DNA of 64,000 bases from contig JAUZTG010000007.1 in assembly GCA_030734395.1 (NCBI GenBank), forward strand, positions 124,001-188,000. The letters are read 5' to 3'. This stretch comes from Sarocladium kiliense (Eukaryota; Ascomycota; Sordariomycetes; Hypocreales; Sarocladiaceae). The first letter of the stretch is position 1. Each line of letters begins with the position of its first letter. Made by a program: the position numbers and the translations under genes. Below are positions 50,737 to 62,790 of the stretch, piece by piece. Under the pieces are notes generated by a model. The model was given only the letters and a program-made list of their open reading frames with translations. It was not told where the DNA came from and ran no database searches.

Positions 50737-53065
50737 ATGAGCTCCGATTACTCGTACGATGACCAGGTACGTGGGAGCTACCCAGCGCAGGGAGGGGAAG
50801 GGAGATGGGACTGGAGGACGACGATGTCGGATTGTGAGGGTGCAGATTGGCTGACTGGCGATTTCGTGTGAACAGGCTCAGTTCTTCCCGTTTTTCATCT
50901 TGACGCTCACGGGCCTGGTCACTTTACCGTTGACATACACTCTCTTGAGGCCGAGCACAGACGAAGATGCGCTGGCGCCACGCATCAAGACCGACTACAA
51001 GCCGCAGCATGGAGACGTGGTCGCGGCCTTGCGGTCGAAGCAGAAGAGGAAGCAGCGCAGGGTAAAGAGGGCGCTGGTTGTGGTGCTGGGCTGGGCGATC
51101 ATGGGCGCCATGGTCTACCTGATTATGGTCACGCAGCGCACTGTGCTGAAGATCTGGAACCCATACGACATCTTAGGCATTTCTGACGTGAGAACTTACA
51201 CTCTAGACAAAACCTGTTGAAGAATAAGACCCGAATGCTAACTGAGATGAACACAGTCCGCTACCGAGAAGCAGATCAAGTCACACTACAAGAAGCTTTC
51301 CATCAAGTTCCACCCCGACAAAGTCAGGCCCGACCCAGCCAAGAACGAGACCGTTGAATCCTTGAACGACTATTACGTCGAGCTTACAAAGGCGTACCAA
51401 GCCCTCACGGACGAGGAGGTCCGCAACAACTATATCCAGTATGGCCACCCGGATGGAAAGCAGAGCTTCAGCATCGGTATCGCTCTGCCACAGATTCTCG
51501 TCTCCGACGGCAATGGCAAATATGTGGTTCTTATCTACACGGCCCTACTCGGTATTCTGCTGCCTTATGTGGTCGGCTCATGGTGGTATGGCACGAAGCG
51601 GAGGTCAAAGGAGGGCGTCCTCATGGAGAGCGCCAACAGCCTGTTCCGCCAGTACGATGACTCCATGGACGAGGCTGGCGTCATTGCTGCCCTCAGCACT
51701 GGGAAGGAGTTTGACGAAATCCTTCAGGGCGACCAGGCGGATTCCGGCCTTTCTAAGATTGAGTCTCGAATCGGTGCTCAGACTGCCTCTGGCGCATATG
51801 CCTGCGGATTCTCTGCCAAGGACAAGTCGAAGCTCGAGGACCTCGACAATGGCGTTCGCCGCAAGACCCTGGCTCTTCTTTGGGCATATCTAGGACGGAT
51901 CGAGCTCGACGATGCTGCCTTGACTAGATCGAAGTTTGAGGTTGCACCCATCGCACAGGCATTAAACCAGTCTTTCCGTGCTATTGCGCTCGCATATGGC
52001 AACATCAAACCTATCGTTGGCTCTTTCCAGGCAACTCAGCACCTCGTTCAGGCTCTGTCTCCCAAGTCCTCTCCTCTCCTACAGCTCCCTCACTTCACAC
52101 CTCAGATTGCCGCCGCTGTCGACGGTGACTCTAAGGGTCAGTCAACAGTACAGGAGTTCCTCGACCTCCCGGATTCCCGCCGGAGACAGCTTGCTGTCGG
52201 CAATGGCCTGCTTTCCGAGCAGCAGTACAAGACTGCACTGAGCGTTGGAAGGCAACTTCCTTACCTACGAGTCGCCAAGGCTTTCTTCAAGGTCACTGGC
52301 GAGCGTGTCATCATTCCTTCGTCTCTGGTCAACCTTGTCATCAAGGGTCGCATTATTCCTCCAGGCGCTGAGAATGTTCCGGAGATCAATGAGCTCGACC
52401 TTGAGGATGTTGATCCTGCCGAGGATGACCTCGATGCTATCAACGGTCGCAAGAAGACCATCAAGGGCCCCGATGGCAAGCTGATCACTGTCGAGTCGGA
52501 ACCGATTCTCCCTCCCCGCACCTTTGCTCCCAACTACGCGCGTGAGCACTCCCCCAGCTGGTTCGTCTTCCTGAGTGACTCCAAGCAAGGCAAGATGGCA
52601 GTTCCTCCCTTCACATTCACCAAGTTCGACCAACCTATCTTCAATGACGATGGCAAGCCGACTTTCAACATGCAGACTCTCAAGGCTCAGTTCGCCGCAC
52701 CACCACAAGCAGGTCACTACACCTTCGTTATGCACGTCGTGTGTGACGGCTACGTTGGCTTTGACACTAGGATGGAGGTGACGTTGGTTGTGGAGGAGGC
52801 GAGCAAGGCGGCGGCTATGGCTGCTGAAGATGATATCAGCGAGCCTGAGGAGGGTAAGTTCTTTCCATCCGATAATCGCGGAAGAAGAATGTCGACTGAC
52901 GATGTTGTAGATTCGATTGCTGGCCAAATGCACGCTCTCAAGACTGGTCAAGCACCGCAGGGAGGCAAGGCACGCAAAGTGGAAGAGGACTCAGATGAGA
53001 GTGGCACAGATGAGGAGGATGATGACACCAGCGCAACAAACACCGATACCGAGGATGAGTCATGA
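50737..53065 (+). CDS. sec63: ER translocation factor Sec63
   Basis: Four exons: 50737-50766, 50876-51187, 51257-52853 and 52911-53065; 697 residues. The N-terminus (MSSDYSYDDQ, AQFFPFFILTLTGLVTLPLT) holds the first membrane helix; a second is at ~75-95 and a third at ~195-215, after the lumenal J domain. The J domain (WNPYDILGISDSATEKQIKS, KFHPDK) stimulates the lumenal Hsp70 BiP/Kar2. The cytosolic Brl domain follows and binds the Sec61 channel. The C-terminus is acidic (EEDSDESGTDEEDDD), as in relatives that bind Sec62. The last intron (57 bp) is a multiple of three without stops, so retention would insert 19 residues. Sec63 drives post-translational import into the ER. Confidence 0.95.
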
Positions 53066-53564
53066 GGAGATACCTGAGTTGATTGGTGCTGGCAACAGTA
53101 GATGGAGGAGTAGGGGTTCGGAAGATGGAAAACGGTGTATTTTCAAGTCGATTTGCACCCAATACCCTATGCCTACGGGACGTCCCATATACTGGCGAGG
53201 GTCTTGTTTGCTGTTCGGAAAGGAGTTCATAGGCACATAGGGCTTTTATATCATTTCTCTCTAGTAAACTGACCTGACTCGACAAGTGATTTGCACTGAT
53301 CTTCGGCTGGTGCTTGCGATGACTGCCATGGCATAGAAGGACCGGCTGCCAGCTGGTGAGCGACCCGCGAAGGGCTGCTGAAGCGTGTATCAGGCGGCAG
53401 AGTTGGCCACCTGGTGAAGGCGGTATGGTTCATTCACTCTGAATGCAACGTATGATGTGGCTCCTCTCTCTGTGATTTCACATGATCTCTTCTCCCATCC
53501 ATGTGTTCATCGCCATCCAATCTTCGCAACTTCTGGCTCGACCTTTCACTACAATTTCATTGTC
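53066..53564. other. Intergenic, nothing recognised
   Basis: Sequence between sec63 and the GNAT-like gene. The downstream frame reads upstream to a GTG at 53457 but has no ATG before 53565. Confidence 0.5.
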
Positions 53565-55196
53565 ATGGAGTCGGAACACGGCACTGGGTCAAAAGCTGCT
53601 AGGTCCGACATTGCAGCAGCAGCATGCAAGGCCAGGGAATGGCTTTCTCATGGAAACCCTGAAGAGCTCTCGGCGTGGAGTCGTCGGACTTTTCAGAACT
53701 CAACGTCGACACCTGGAAGTGGTACATTTTTACCAGTTCGGTCACAGGATGCGAATGAGGAGACCGAGATCCCCGATGATCATACGGTCTCAAGTCACAG
53801 GAGGGCACCCTCGATCATTCCGAAGGAGGTAGGCAGAAAGGTTGAGAGTCCGAAGGACGACAACGCTCCGTTGCCGAAGCCCCTGAGTACGATCGAAGGA
53901 GCGGTGCCCGGGTCAGAGATCAAGAAGCGTACGAGAGCAGCATCAACAGCAACCATCCGCAGCCTTGTCTCTTGGGGAAACAACTCAGAGAAATTGGAGC
54001 TCGTTCTCAGAGATCAAGGTCAAATTTCGCGCAACGATTGGGGAGATGCTCACGCTGATATCATACCACAGCAAGATTACGACGTGATGTGCGTATCTGC
54101 TTGGATCGACGACGTAGCCGAGGCTCCAGGTGTGGACATGAGTCTCGTGAAATACCAGGATCCGGACACAAGAGACATCGACACGTTCACCGGTGACTTC
54201 GCTGAACATTACGACTATCCGCACACTATGAAGAATCCGGAGGAGGTTGAGGCGCTGGAGGATGGCAAAGCGACGTGGAGAAGGGATAACATGACAGCAA
54301 CGCTTCATATGAAGCACAAAGAGGCAGCCGCAGAGATGCGGAAGATGGAGGTGCAGCAGATAGAAGCGTTTACAGAGGCGCGACCGGTTGCTCAACCGGA
54401 GCCTGTGGAGTGGCCAGCTGCTAATTGCCTGTTGAGGCCGGTACGGAAAGATGACTATGAAGCCATCTCTGAGATCAACAATCTTGAAGCTCATGACGAG
54501 CATTGTCCACAAGTTATTGAAGAGAGGCTAGTCAAGGCAGGGCATATCGAGGACATCCATGGACAATGCAATCGAGCGCACTATCCCTTCATCATCGCTG
54601 TTTCGAATAAGTGCTCGCTTTTCAACAGGTCAAAGTGGCCGAAGAACTCGGAGAAAGAATACCAAGAGTATGTCAAGTTCAAAAAGTCGCAGCCACCAGA
54701 TGGAGAGACAGTCCTCGGCTTCGTCTACATCAGTGCACCGCGAACCGGAATCTCTGGGAAGCCATGCTACGGGTCGAGGCACTCTGGGGAGATCAAGTTG
54801 CTAGTCCACCGGGATCATCGCAGGAATTTGGTCGGCACAGCACTTTTGGACAGGATTCTCATGTCAGTTGACATATATCACAGGAGCTTGGTGGACCATG
54901 AATGGCAGTGTAGTGACCACAAAGGCGTGTACGAGAAGCCTGCAGCAAACAATCACAGGCAATACACTTGGGTTGACATTGTAACATTTTGTCCGAAGGG
55001 AGATGAGAAGGCGCTGGAGAGACAAGAGAGGTTTGTTGACAAGTACGGGTTTGAGATGAGGTCTCGCCTGGAAGAGGAGGTAAAGTTGGATAGAAGACAT
55101 GAAAGTGCATGGCTCGATGTGGTCTGTTGGAGGCTGATTGTGCGTGAGAGGACTGAGATGGCGAATAGGGTGCAGAGCCTGAGATCGAGAGCGTGA
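53565..55196 (+). CDS. GNAT-like acetyltransferase domain protein
   Basis: First ATG at 53565 (MESEHGTGSKAARSDIAAAA); 543 residues, single exon. The N-terminal ~310 residues are charged and mostly disordered, with a helix near AAAEMRKMEVQQIEAFTEAR. From ~320 the text CLLRPVRKDDYEAISEINNL resembles the start of a GNAT fold. Later, VLGFVYISAPRTGISG is a beta strand, and SGEIKLLVHRDHRRNLVGTA with LLDRILMSVD resembles motif A, where Arg/Gly residues hold acetyl-CoA pyrophosphate. The usual Q/R-x-x-G-x-G/A loop appears as HRRNLVGTALL, so it is recognisable but atypical. The substrate is unknown. Similar long fungal GNAT proteins occur widely in Pezizomycotina. Confidence 0.7.
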   Translation: MESEHGTGSKAARSDIAAAACKAREWLSHGNPEELSAWSRRTFQNSTSTPGSGTFLPVRSQDANEETEIPDDHTVSSHRRAPSIIPKEVGRKVESPKDDNAPLPKPLSTIEGAVPGSEIKKRTRAASTATIRSLVSWGNNSEKLELVLRDQGQISRNDWGDAHADIIPQQDYDVMCVSAWIDDVAEAPGVDMSLVKYQDPDTRDIDTFTGDFAEHYDYPHTMKNPEEVEALEDGKATWRRDNMTATLHMKHKEAAAEMRKMEVQQIEAFTEARPVAQPEPVEWPAANCLLRPVRKDDYEAISEINNLEAHDEHCPQVIEERLVKAGHIEDIHGQCNRAHYPFIIAVSNKCSLFNRSKWPKNSEKEYQEYVKFKKSQPPDGETVLGFVYISAPRTGISGKPCYGSRHSGEIKLLVHRDHRRNLVGTALLDRILMSVDIYHRSLVDHEWQCSDHKGVYEKPAANNHRQYTWVDIVTFCPKGDEKALERQERFVDKYGFEMRSRLEEEVKLDRRHESAWLDVVCWRLIVRERTEMANRVQSLRSRA

Positions 55197-55583
55197 AGGG
55201 AACGAGATGCTTCCGGATGCAAAGTTGTCAAGAGTAAGGTGCTGAAGTAACTACTGTTTCGCTAGACGTGCGAAGTGAAGGGTTTGGTAGCTAAGCCGGT
55301 AAGGAATAAGCCCAAAGAAAGGGAGCATTGTTCTTTTTTTACACCGAAATGGCCATCACAAGAAAGTGAAGGATCAGGGGGATTGTGAGCTGACATGCGC
55401 TCGTCACATTTGCGTGATGCATTAATGAAGTTGAGATTTTGGGTGTTAAGTGGAACCTGCACCACCGCCTTCACCATCACCTCTTCATCACGCTCAATAG
55501 TACTGCGCAACCACGGTTCGCGACAAGGACACGACCTGATGACACCCTGCAGCTGAATAGGCAGATGATCCGACCCCGTCAAG
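55197..55583. other. Intergenic, nothing recognised
   Basis: Short spacer between the GNAT-like gene and arl2. No gene or repeat seen. Confidence 0.5.
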
Positions 55584-56437
55584 ATGCTGTCAATTCTGCG
55601 CAAGGCTCGGCTGAAGGATAAGGAGATGCGGATCCTGATGCTGTGAGCGGCTCATTCCACACTGGTGAGGTAAGAGAGGCTGACGATCTGTGACTAGCGG
55701 GCTGGATAATGCGGGCAAAACGACGATTGTGAAGAAGATCATGGGAGAGGATGTCAATACCGTCTCGCCGACGCTTGGCTTTATCATCAAGACGATTGAC
55801 TACGAGGGGTGAGTGTGACTGGTTCACTGCCTGGGTAGTTGACACAAGCATCATGCTAACACAACCACCAGGTACAAGCTCAACATCTGTATGGCTATCT
55901 AAGCAAGGAAAAGAATACGAAGAACCAGCTAATGAATGCAACCAGGGGACGTCGGTGGACAGAAGACTTTACGGTCATATTGGAGGAATTATTTTGAGAA
56001 GACGGATGCGCTGATCTGGGTCGTCGATGCGACTGATCGGCTACGCATCCAGGACTGTCGCGACGAATTGCACGGCTTGCTGCAGGAAGAGGTATGGCAA
56101 ACTTATATAAGATCTGAAGGGGTCAAGCAAAGGACGTTGTACTGACTGAGTCTCAGCGACTGTCGGGCGCGAGCCTCTTGGTGTTCGCGAACAAGACTGA
56201 TGTGGATGGATGCATGACGGAGGAGGAGATTCTCTTGGTATGTGCCATCTGTCAAGCTCACTCTACTGGCGGAGTAAGAACTGACAAGACGATCACTTGG
56301 TACAGGGACTCGACCTGGAGGCGATTCGAACGCATGGGTGGCATATTCTTCGGTGCAGTGCCATGACGGGGACAAATCTTAGAGAAGGCCTGGCATGGGT
56401 AGTGGAGGATGCGAAGAAGAGGATGTTCTTGTATTAA
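55584..56437 (+). CDS. arl2: Arf-like GTPase Arl2
   Basis: Six exons: 55584-55642, 55698-55808, 55872-55888 (a 17-nt microexon), 55946-56091, 56157-56237 and 56306-56437; 181 residues, close to the family norm of 184. The text MLSILRKARLKDKEMRIL and then GLDNAGKTTIVKKIMGED form the N-terminal helix and P-loop. NTVSPTLGFIIKTIDYEGYK, WDVGGQKTLRSYWRNYFEKT and FANKTDVDG give switch I, switch II and G4. FIIKTI and the absent N-terminal Gly distinguish Arl2 from Arf1 and Arl1. Arl2 (Cin4/Alp41) works with tubulin cofactors in alpha/beta-tubulin assembly and mitochondrial function. Gly2 is absent, so no myristoylation is expected. Exon joins rest on splice motifs and exact phase closure. Confidence 0.93.
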
Positions 56438-57725
56438 AGCAGAGACATTTCGTAAAACTCTCTGACTCACTATGCGATTCACTATGGTACATGCGCCCAG
56501 TCGGGGGAATCTGGCTCAAGAGAGGGCGAGATGCCAAGCGCTCGTGACGTCCAACCTGTCACTGCTCTACGCGGCAATGTTGGCTTTCCCACACCATATT
56601 CTGGGACGCCACCACAGCTAACACCTTGATCACGCCTCCAGGTGCTCCGTACTGTGTCCTGACATAACTGAACGCCTCATCGGCCGATTCAAGTTCAGAG
56701 CAAACTTGTTGTAGTCGCAGTTTACAACTACATCTATGGCTTTGCTGCTGGGCAACAAGTCGCTGCAGATGGTGTGGCTCAGATCTCGATCTTCGCTACG
56801 CCTCATCAAGTGGCCAGCTTACAGATCTTACTGGACGTCGTAGTGTATGCATCGGATCTGGGTTCGATGTTTGGTAGCTGGTTGTGGTGGGAGCTTATTC
56901 AGAGTTCCGGTAGCGTTGCTAGTGGGACTTGGGCACGCGAGTTGTGGATGTAAACAAAGGGCGTCATCACAGTTCCACCAGGCTTTGTGCGTGTAAACAA
57001 TAGGAATTGTCGAATTTGAACGATGAAGGAACATCGCGAACCATTGCATGCATGGGCTGAACATAAGAGAAGGAGGGAAATATCTAATAGAGGAACGACG
57101 TTAGATTGAGCTCATGCGGCCTACGATCAAGACCAGCTGTAGCCGCTATGGTCACCGAGGGGTCATTGCTAGGGCTACCTTCGGTAGGCTGCGTGCACTT
57201 CAAACAATGCATTATGAAGCATGGGTTGGGACTTGCCGGGTCACCTGAATGGGCCTCATCAATACTTTCAGTATTAAGGTAAATATTTTTCTTCAACCAT
57301 TAAAGACCGAGTGAGGCATCAATTTCTATAGCATTCCAGAGCCCCGGAACATTGGATCAGGGGTCTGGGGCGCTGTCGCACAAGGAGAGACAGGGGCCTC
57401 GCTGCCCACTAAAATAACCCGACGCGTGCCGGAGCAGCGACAACGGACATGCAGTCCAGGATCCTCGCTACAACTTGGATGGGCATCGTATCGTATCGTG
57501 ACGTGACGTGACTGGACTGAACTTGACTGCTGCAGCACCGTCAAGGTCCATCCTCGACTCCATTCTGCACCACAACCTTCATCTTCCCACCGTTCGGTGC
57601 CCCTCATCGACGCCTGGCATCTCGACGTCCACAACAGACTCAGCTTTCCTCCTCCATGCCATGGTAATCGCCGCCTAAAACTGCCACCTCTCCCCTCCAC
57701 CACCCGTCACATCAACACCATCACC
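56438..57725. other. Long upstream region of the DUF4045/gelsolin gene
   Basis: No recognised gene. Around 57485-57529 an imperfect pentamer array (ATCGT, GACGT, GACTG units) includes two overlapping TGACGTGAC motifs of bZIP/CRE type, about 215 bp before the ATG at 57726. Their role is unproven. Confidence 0.4.
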
Positions 57726-60700
57726 ATGTCCGACGAAGTCTCACAGTTCCTCGAGCAGGTCGAGCGTCTACGCGGCCAGCAGATTGAGGAGGATGAGGTC
57801 CGTGCAAAGGAGCTCGAGGACTATCTAGCGGCCAAGCGTGAGAGGCAGGCCCGCAGAGAAGGTTTGTTTGCTTTCTCTTCCCCATTGTCACCACCATAAG
57901 CCTCGCAACAAGGTTCCACCATCTTGTGTCCGTGTGTTGCTCTAGCAGCCGCTTTGCAGCTCAACGGCAGCCTGTTGTTGCTGGACTCTACTATCTGCGC
58001 CTGTGTAAACAAGTTCGACTGTCACGAAAGGAAATCCCATCGTCGCCAGCTGCCTCTCCAGACCGATCATGCACCCCTTGCCAGCTGGCTGCCAGATCAC
58101 GCTGACCTTTCGCCCGCACAGAACGCGCAAGATCGATCTCACCCCAAAAGTCCTCCCCCGCAAACACGCCCTCGCCGCGCTCCAATCGTCGAAGTTTGCA
58201 TCGTTCCTCTGACGCCCTGCGACTCGAGTCGCCGCAGCCACACTCTCGCGAAGCTTCTGTTGATTCGGACGCCGACTTGGAGGGCATGGCTTCCATGCAT
58301 GCTAGCACTTCCCCCACGAAGGAGAACCAGTCTCCAATCGACTCAGACACGAAGCGAAATAGCGCGTCGGCGAGAGGCTCGCCCATGTCATGGCAGCGGC
58401 GCCCAACATCTCGTGGAGGCACCAGGCCCCTTAGTATGGTGGCCGCCCAGAATGCGACGCAACGGTCTTTAGCTGGCACGCAAGAACCACAACCTGCTTC
58501 TGCGACCGAGCCGGCGTTTTCCAAGGATCAGATTGCCCAGGCATTGGGTTCCAAAGACCCGTCATGGTTCCGTCAGACTGCAGACAGAGGTCAGGGATCG
58601 GCTGCGTATCGTCGTAATCAGGTTGAGGACGATGACAGGCTTGATATGGCATCCGTCAAGGCTCAATTGCCAGGTATGACCGCAGATGTACCTCCTGCGA
58701 AAGAGCCTACATCACCGCCAGCAGCCGTCTCGAAGCTGATGTCGCCACTACCTCTCAACCCCCCTCGATTCGATGGCGCAGCGGAGGAGAAGACGCCTGC
58801 AGATGGAGGCTCACCTTCACCAACTGGCCGATTTTCGCCTGCGCGCACACCATCACCAACTAAAGGGATGGGTGGCTTTGTGCAGAGCGCCATGATGAAA
58901 CGCTCCGACAGTGTCAAGAGATGGAGTGTTACGAGTCCTCCTGGCTTGACGCGAGCAGACTCCATAGCCTCCATGGCTTCAACCAGGGGCGCTTACGACC
59001 GATCTTCGATTCTGGGTAGTTCGCGGCCGCAAAGTGTTATCCGTGAAAAGTCAACGACCCCTGGGTCTAGTAGACCAACGTCGCGTCACGGTGAGCCTCA
59101 GCTTGAGATTGACACGGCAGCAAAGCCAGCTGCTTCTGATGCTTCTATTGCGGAGACATTGGCCGCAAAAGTTGAAGAACCCGAGGCAAAGATCCCTACC
59201 AGTCCTTCGAAAACCATGGACCCCCGTCGCTGGAGTCCGACAAAGGCCAGCTGGCTGGAGACAGCCCTTAACAAGCCAGAGTCTCCTAAGCCACAGTCAA
59301 AGCCCGGAACTCCCACACAGCCGACCTGGATATCCGAATTAAACAAGAACAAGTCTGTCGATGGCAATGGCCGACCGAATTCAATTTCACACAAGCACCA
59401 AGTCAGCATTGGAGGATTAATGAGATCCTCTCCAATGGGCGGTGGTGCCAAGCCAAACTCGACAGGGTTGGGTGGTATCTACTCCCCACCGCCTGGTGGT
59501 AATCGACCTCTTCCTGGTCACAGCGTGAAGCTCAGCATATCAAAGAGCTCGACAAGTCCGGAGCCGGAGCCAACAGAACAGGCAGAGCAACCAGAGGAAC
59601 CAAAGAAGATGGAAGCGACCGATGAGCCAGTCAGAAAAAGCTCAGCGGTCAGCCCGCCAGTCGTGAAGCCGAAACCCGAGACGCCGTCAAAGAAAGACTT
59701 CCGCTCAACACTGAAGCAGCGCCCCGCTGAGAACACAGGAGGTAAATCCGAAGAGCCTGAGTTCAAAAATGTTTTTGGAAACCTTCGTCGCACAAAGACA
59801 CAGAACTATGTGGCACCTGATGTGTTGAAGGATAATATCACCCGAGGCAAGGCAGCACTCAATGCCACTGGGGGCCCAAAGAAGAGCGAACGGGTTGACG
59901 AGTTCAAGGAGGCAATTCTCAAAAAGAAGGATGACTTCAAGAAGGCACAGGTAGACGGGAAGGGTGTCGTACGAAGCTCGACATCGGCTGGGAATGATCC
60001 CTTGCCAGAGGCTCTAGCGAAGAGGGCGGGATTGGGCAAATCCTCCACGCTCGCGAGACGAAACCCGAGCTCTGACTCAACGCCAGCGCCACTGAAGAAG
60101 GCTGATTCACCAAAACCAAGCCCAAAGCCCAGGAATATCTCGGGCCAGCCCCTCTCACCTGAAGCCTCGACAAAGTCCTTCGAGCCTGAGAAACTCAAGA
60201 GGGTGACCACGGAGCCTGCCGAATCGACACCAGCCGCTGAAGCGCGGCCCCTTGCGTCTTTGCAGAAGGAAACAAGTGCACCGTCCCGGCTCCAGCAAGG
60301 CCGCGCCGGTGGCAAGCTTGCAGATCGCTTTAACCCAGCGTTGGCTGGTATGTTGGCGCGTGGTCCTCCGCCGATGGCGGCCAATGCTGGTCAAAGATCC
60401 GAGGACTCAACAGCAGCTGCACCTGCCAGCGGTGGTGACTCCTCTGAGCCGAGTGCACCGGGCCCCCAACTTACGCACATGACGAAGAACAGAGCGCGTG
60501 GTCCTAGGAGGAAAGCGCCCACAGGAGCGGCAACAGCTGTTGCGACCAAAGAGAAGAGTGCAACTAGTGCAGATGCCCCCAAACCCGTTGCAACTCCCGG
60601 CACCTCCACGCTACCCGCGGCCCAGTCGCCAGATGCTGCCCCATCGCCACCTGAGGACAAGCCCAGCTCTTCATTATCGGTCCAGCAGCAAGTTGCGGCT

Positions 60701-62540
60701 AAGGCTGCGTTACGTAGCAAGCCTGCTCCAGTGAAGCCTGTTCCTAAATCGCCAGAGCCTGTTGAAGACCCGACACCCTCCAAACCCTTCTCCGCCAGGA
60801 GACTACCGTCGCAGCCGGAGAGGCCCTCGGAGCGCGAGACCTCACCTCTCAGACCTCACAAGACTGGTGATGCCGCTTCCCAACCAGGATCGCCGAAGAA
60901 GCTCGATGTAAAGCGCATGTCTCGCTTCCTGGACGAATCTGCGGACACAGCGACGCCCGAGGCTGTCAAGGAACCCGTGAAGCTCACGCACCAGAGAACT
61001 GGTTCTCGCTCACCCATCAAGCAGTTTGCGCGTCCGCTGCCGGAACCCAGCCCTTCATCACCAACTGAGGTTGACAGTGAGCCCGTTGAATCAGTGGTGA
61101 GCGCCGCATCGAAATTCGGAGGTGCTGTGCCGAAGTCACCACCAATCAAGCCAAAGCCAACCTTTGAGCGACCTTCCCCAGCTTCTACTCCATCTCAGTC
61201 GCGGGGACCTCGGACGCTTCCTATTGCATCAGCCGACGGCACAAAATCACCGCCCCCGGTCGAGTCTCCTATTCGGTCTCCTGCAAAGACTGGAAACGAC
61301 ATCACTGCTCTCTTCCAGGACTTCTTCGGAGCAGACCGTCCCCGTCAAGCATACAAGGTTGACCCTGCTGAGCTTCTCATGAACCGTCCTCAGGCGGGTG
61401 CTAAGGTCAAGAGCTCAGGAGTCCAAATGTATCAGATCTCGGGGGATGGGAAGAAGCTGAGGGTACCAGCCCACAACGAGCGAGTGCTATTTGACCACGA
61501 GATGTACATATGCTCCCACGAGTTTCTCAACGACGGCGGCAAGAAGTTCCTCGAGTTGTACTTCTGGGTTGGTGACCAGGTTCCGGAGTCTGCTGCTGAG
61601 GATGCACAGCTATTTGCTTCGCGAGAGGCACGAGCCTTAGGAGGCAAGCTTATCAAGTTCCGGCAGGGCAAGGAAAGCTCGGAGTTCCTCCAGGCCCTTG
61701 GCGGTGTGATCATCACCCGCAGAGGCTCAAGCAACAAGCATGACTCCTTGGCACCCAGTATGCTCTGTGGAAGACGCTACCTCGGCGAAGTCGCTTTTGA
61801 TGAGGTCGACTTCTCACCAGCCAGCCTCTGCGCTGGTTTCCCTTACCTCATAACCAAGGGTGGTGGCTGCTACCTCTGGAAGGGCAAGGGGTGCGATGTA
61901 GATGAGCTCAGCTGTGCCAAGCTCATTGGTATGGACCTCGCGCTCATGGGGGAGCTGACAGAGATCGAGGATGGGTCAGAGTCAGATGCCTTCTGGGGCT
62001 TGTTCGATGGCGGCAAGAAACCACATTCTGCGGATCACTGGAGGCTCAAGCCAAACTACAGCAGGTACGGTAGTAGGCTGTTCTGCTCGGACGCAGACTC
62101 TAGGCAACAGGTGAGCGATATGCGGTTCTTATGAGAGTCTGTTGTCCATAGAAGACTAACCGGTGTTACCTCAGATCTACGAACTCTACCCTTTCAACCA
62201 GTCTGACCTCTCCGCCTCAAGCATTTACATCCTTGATGCCTTCTTCGAGATGTACATCATCGTCGGCTCCCGCGCCCAATCCCAATACGCCTCCTTCCGC
62301 AACGCCCTCGACTTTGCCCAAGAATACGCCATTCTCGCCTCTGGCATGGAGGATCGCCCCTTCGTACCCTTCTCTACCGTTGTTCTTGAAGGTATCCCTC
62401 GGGACCTGAGGAGTGTGTTCCGCAAGTGGGATGATGCGAAGAGTCCGACGGTCACTGCGCCGCCGACCAGTGGGTTGAAGAGGGGGAGGAGTTTGCGGGT
62501 TGTGCCGTTGACGCAGGCTTTGCAGGCTTTGGCTGAGTGA
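57726..62540 (+). CDS. DUF4045 and gelsolin-repeat protein
   Basis: Three exons: 57726-57861, 58122-62110 and 62175-62540; introns of 260 and 64 bp; 1496 residues. The N-terminus (MSDEVSQFLEQVERLRGQQI) is a helical segment. The long middle (~55-1100) is Pro/Ser/Lys-rich and disordered, with short repeated SPTK, KPKP and SPP motifs typical of DUF4045. The C-terminal ~370 residues hold gelsolin-type repeats: DFFGADRPRQAYKVDPAELL; KKFLELYFWVGDQVPESAAE; YLITKGGGCYLWKGKG with LDLALMGELTEIEDG-like text; and IYELYPFNQSDLSASSIYIL with DAFFEMYIIVG. Gelsolin repeats bind actin and calcium, so the protein may link a disordered scaffold to cortical actin. The 260-bp first intron is unusually long for this window. 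C-terminal exon joining is well supported by RQQ-IYELYPF. Confidence 0.88.
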
Positions 62541-62790
62541 GCCGTGTGTGTGTATGTTTGTGTTTCTTGAGGGGAGTTTGGGGTGGGTTTGGGGTGTTAT
62601 GCATATACGTGTTGGTACTTTATGAGGGTGCATTATTTTGAGAGCCGGTGTAAAAGGGGTTGTGGCAGGTGGATATCATTTGTCAATGTGAAATGAGTAT
62701 ATATAAAATGGAGGGCGATCATTGAGACAGCGGTCTATGTCTGCTTGACGAATCTCTTCCTTCCGTCGGGGGTCACTTCCAATATGGCTG

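Noticed and set aside
52265..52951. 228-codon minus-strand frame opposite sec63.
   Set aside because: It mirrors the strongly supported Sec63 coding exon and crosses its last intron.
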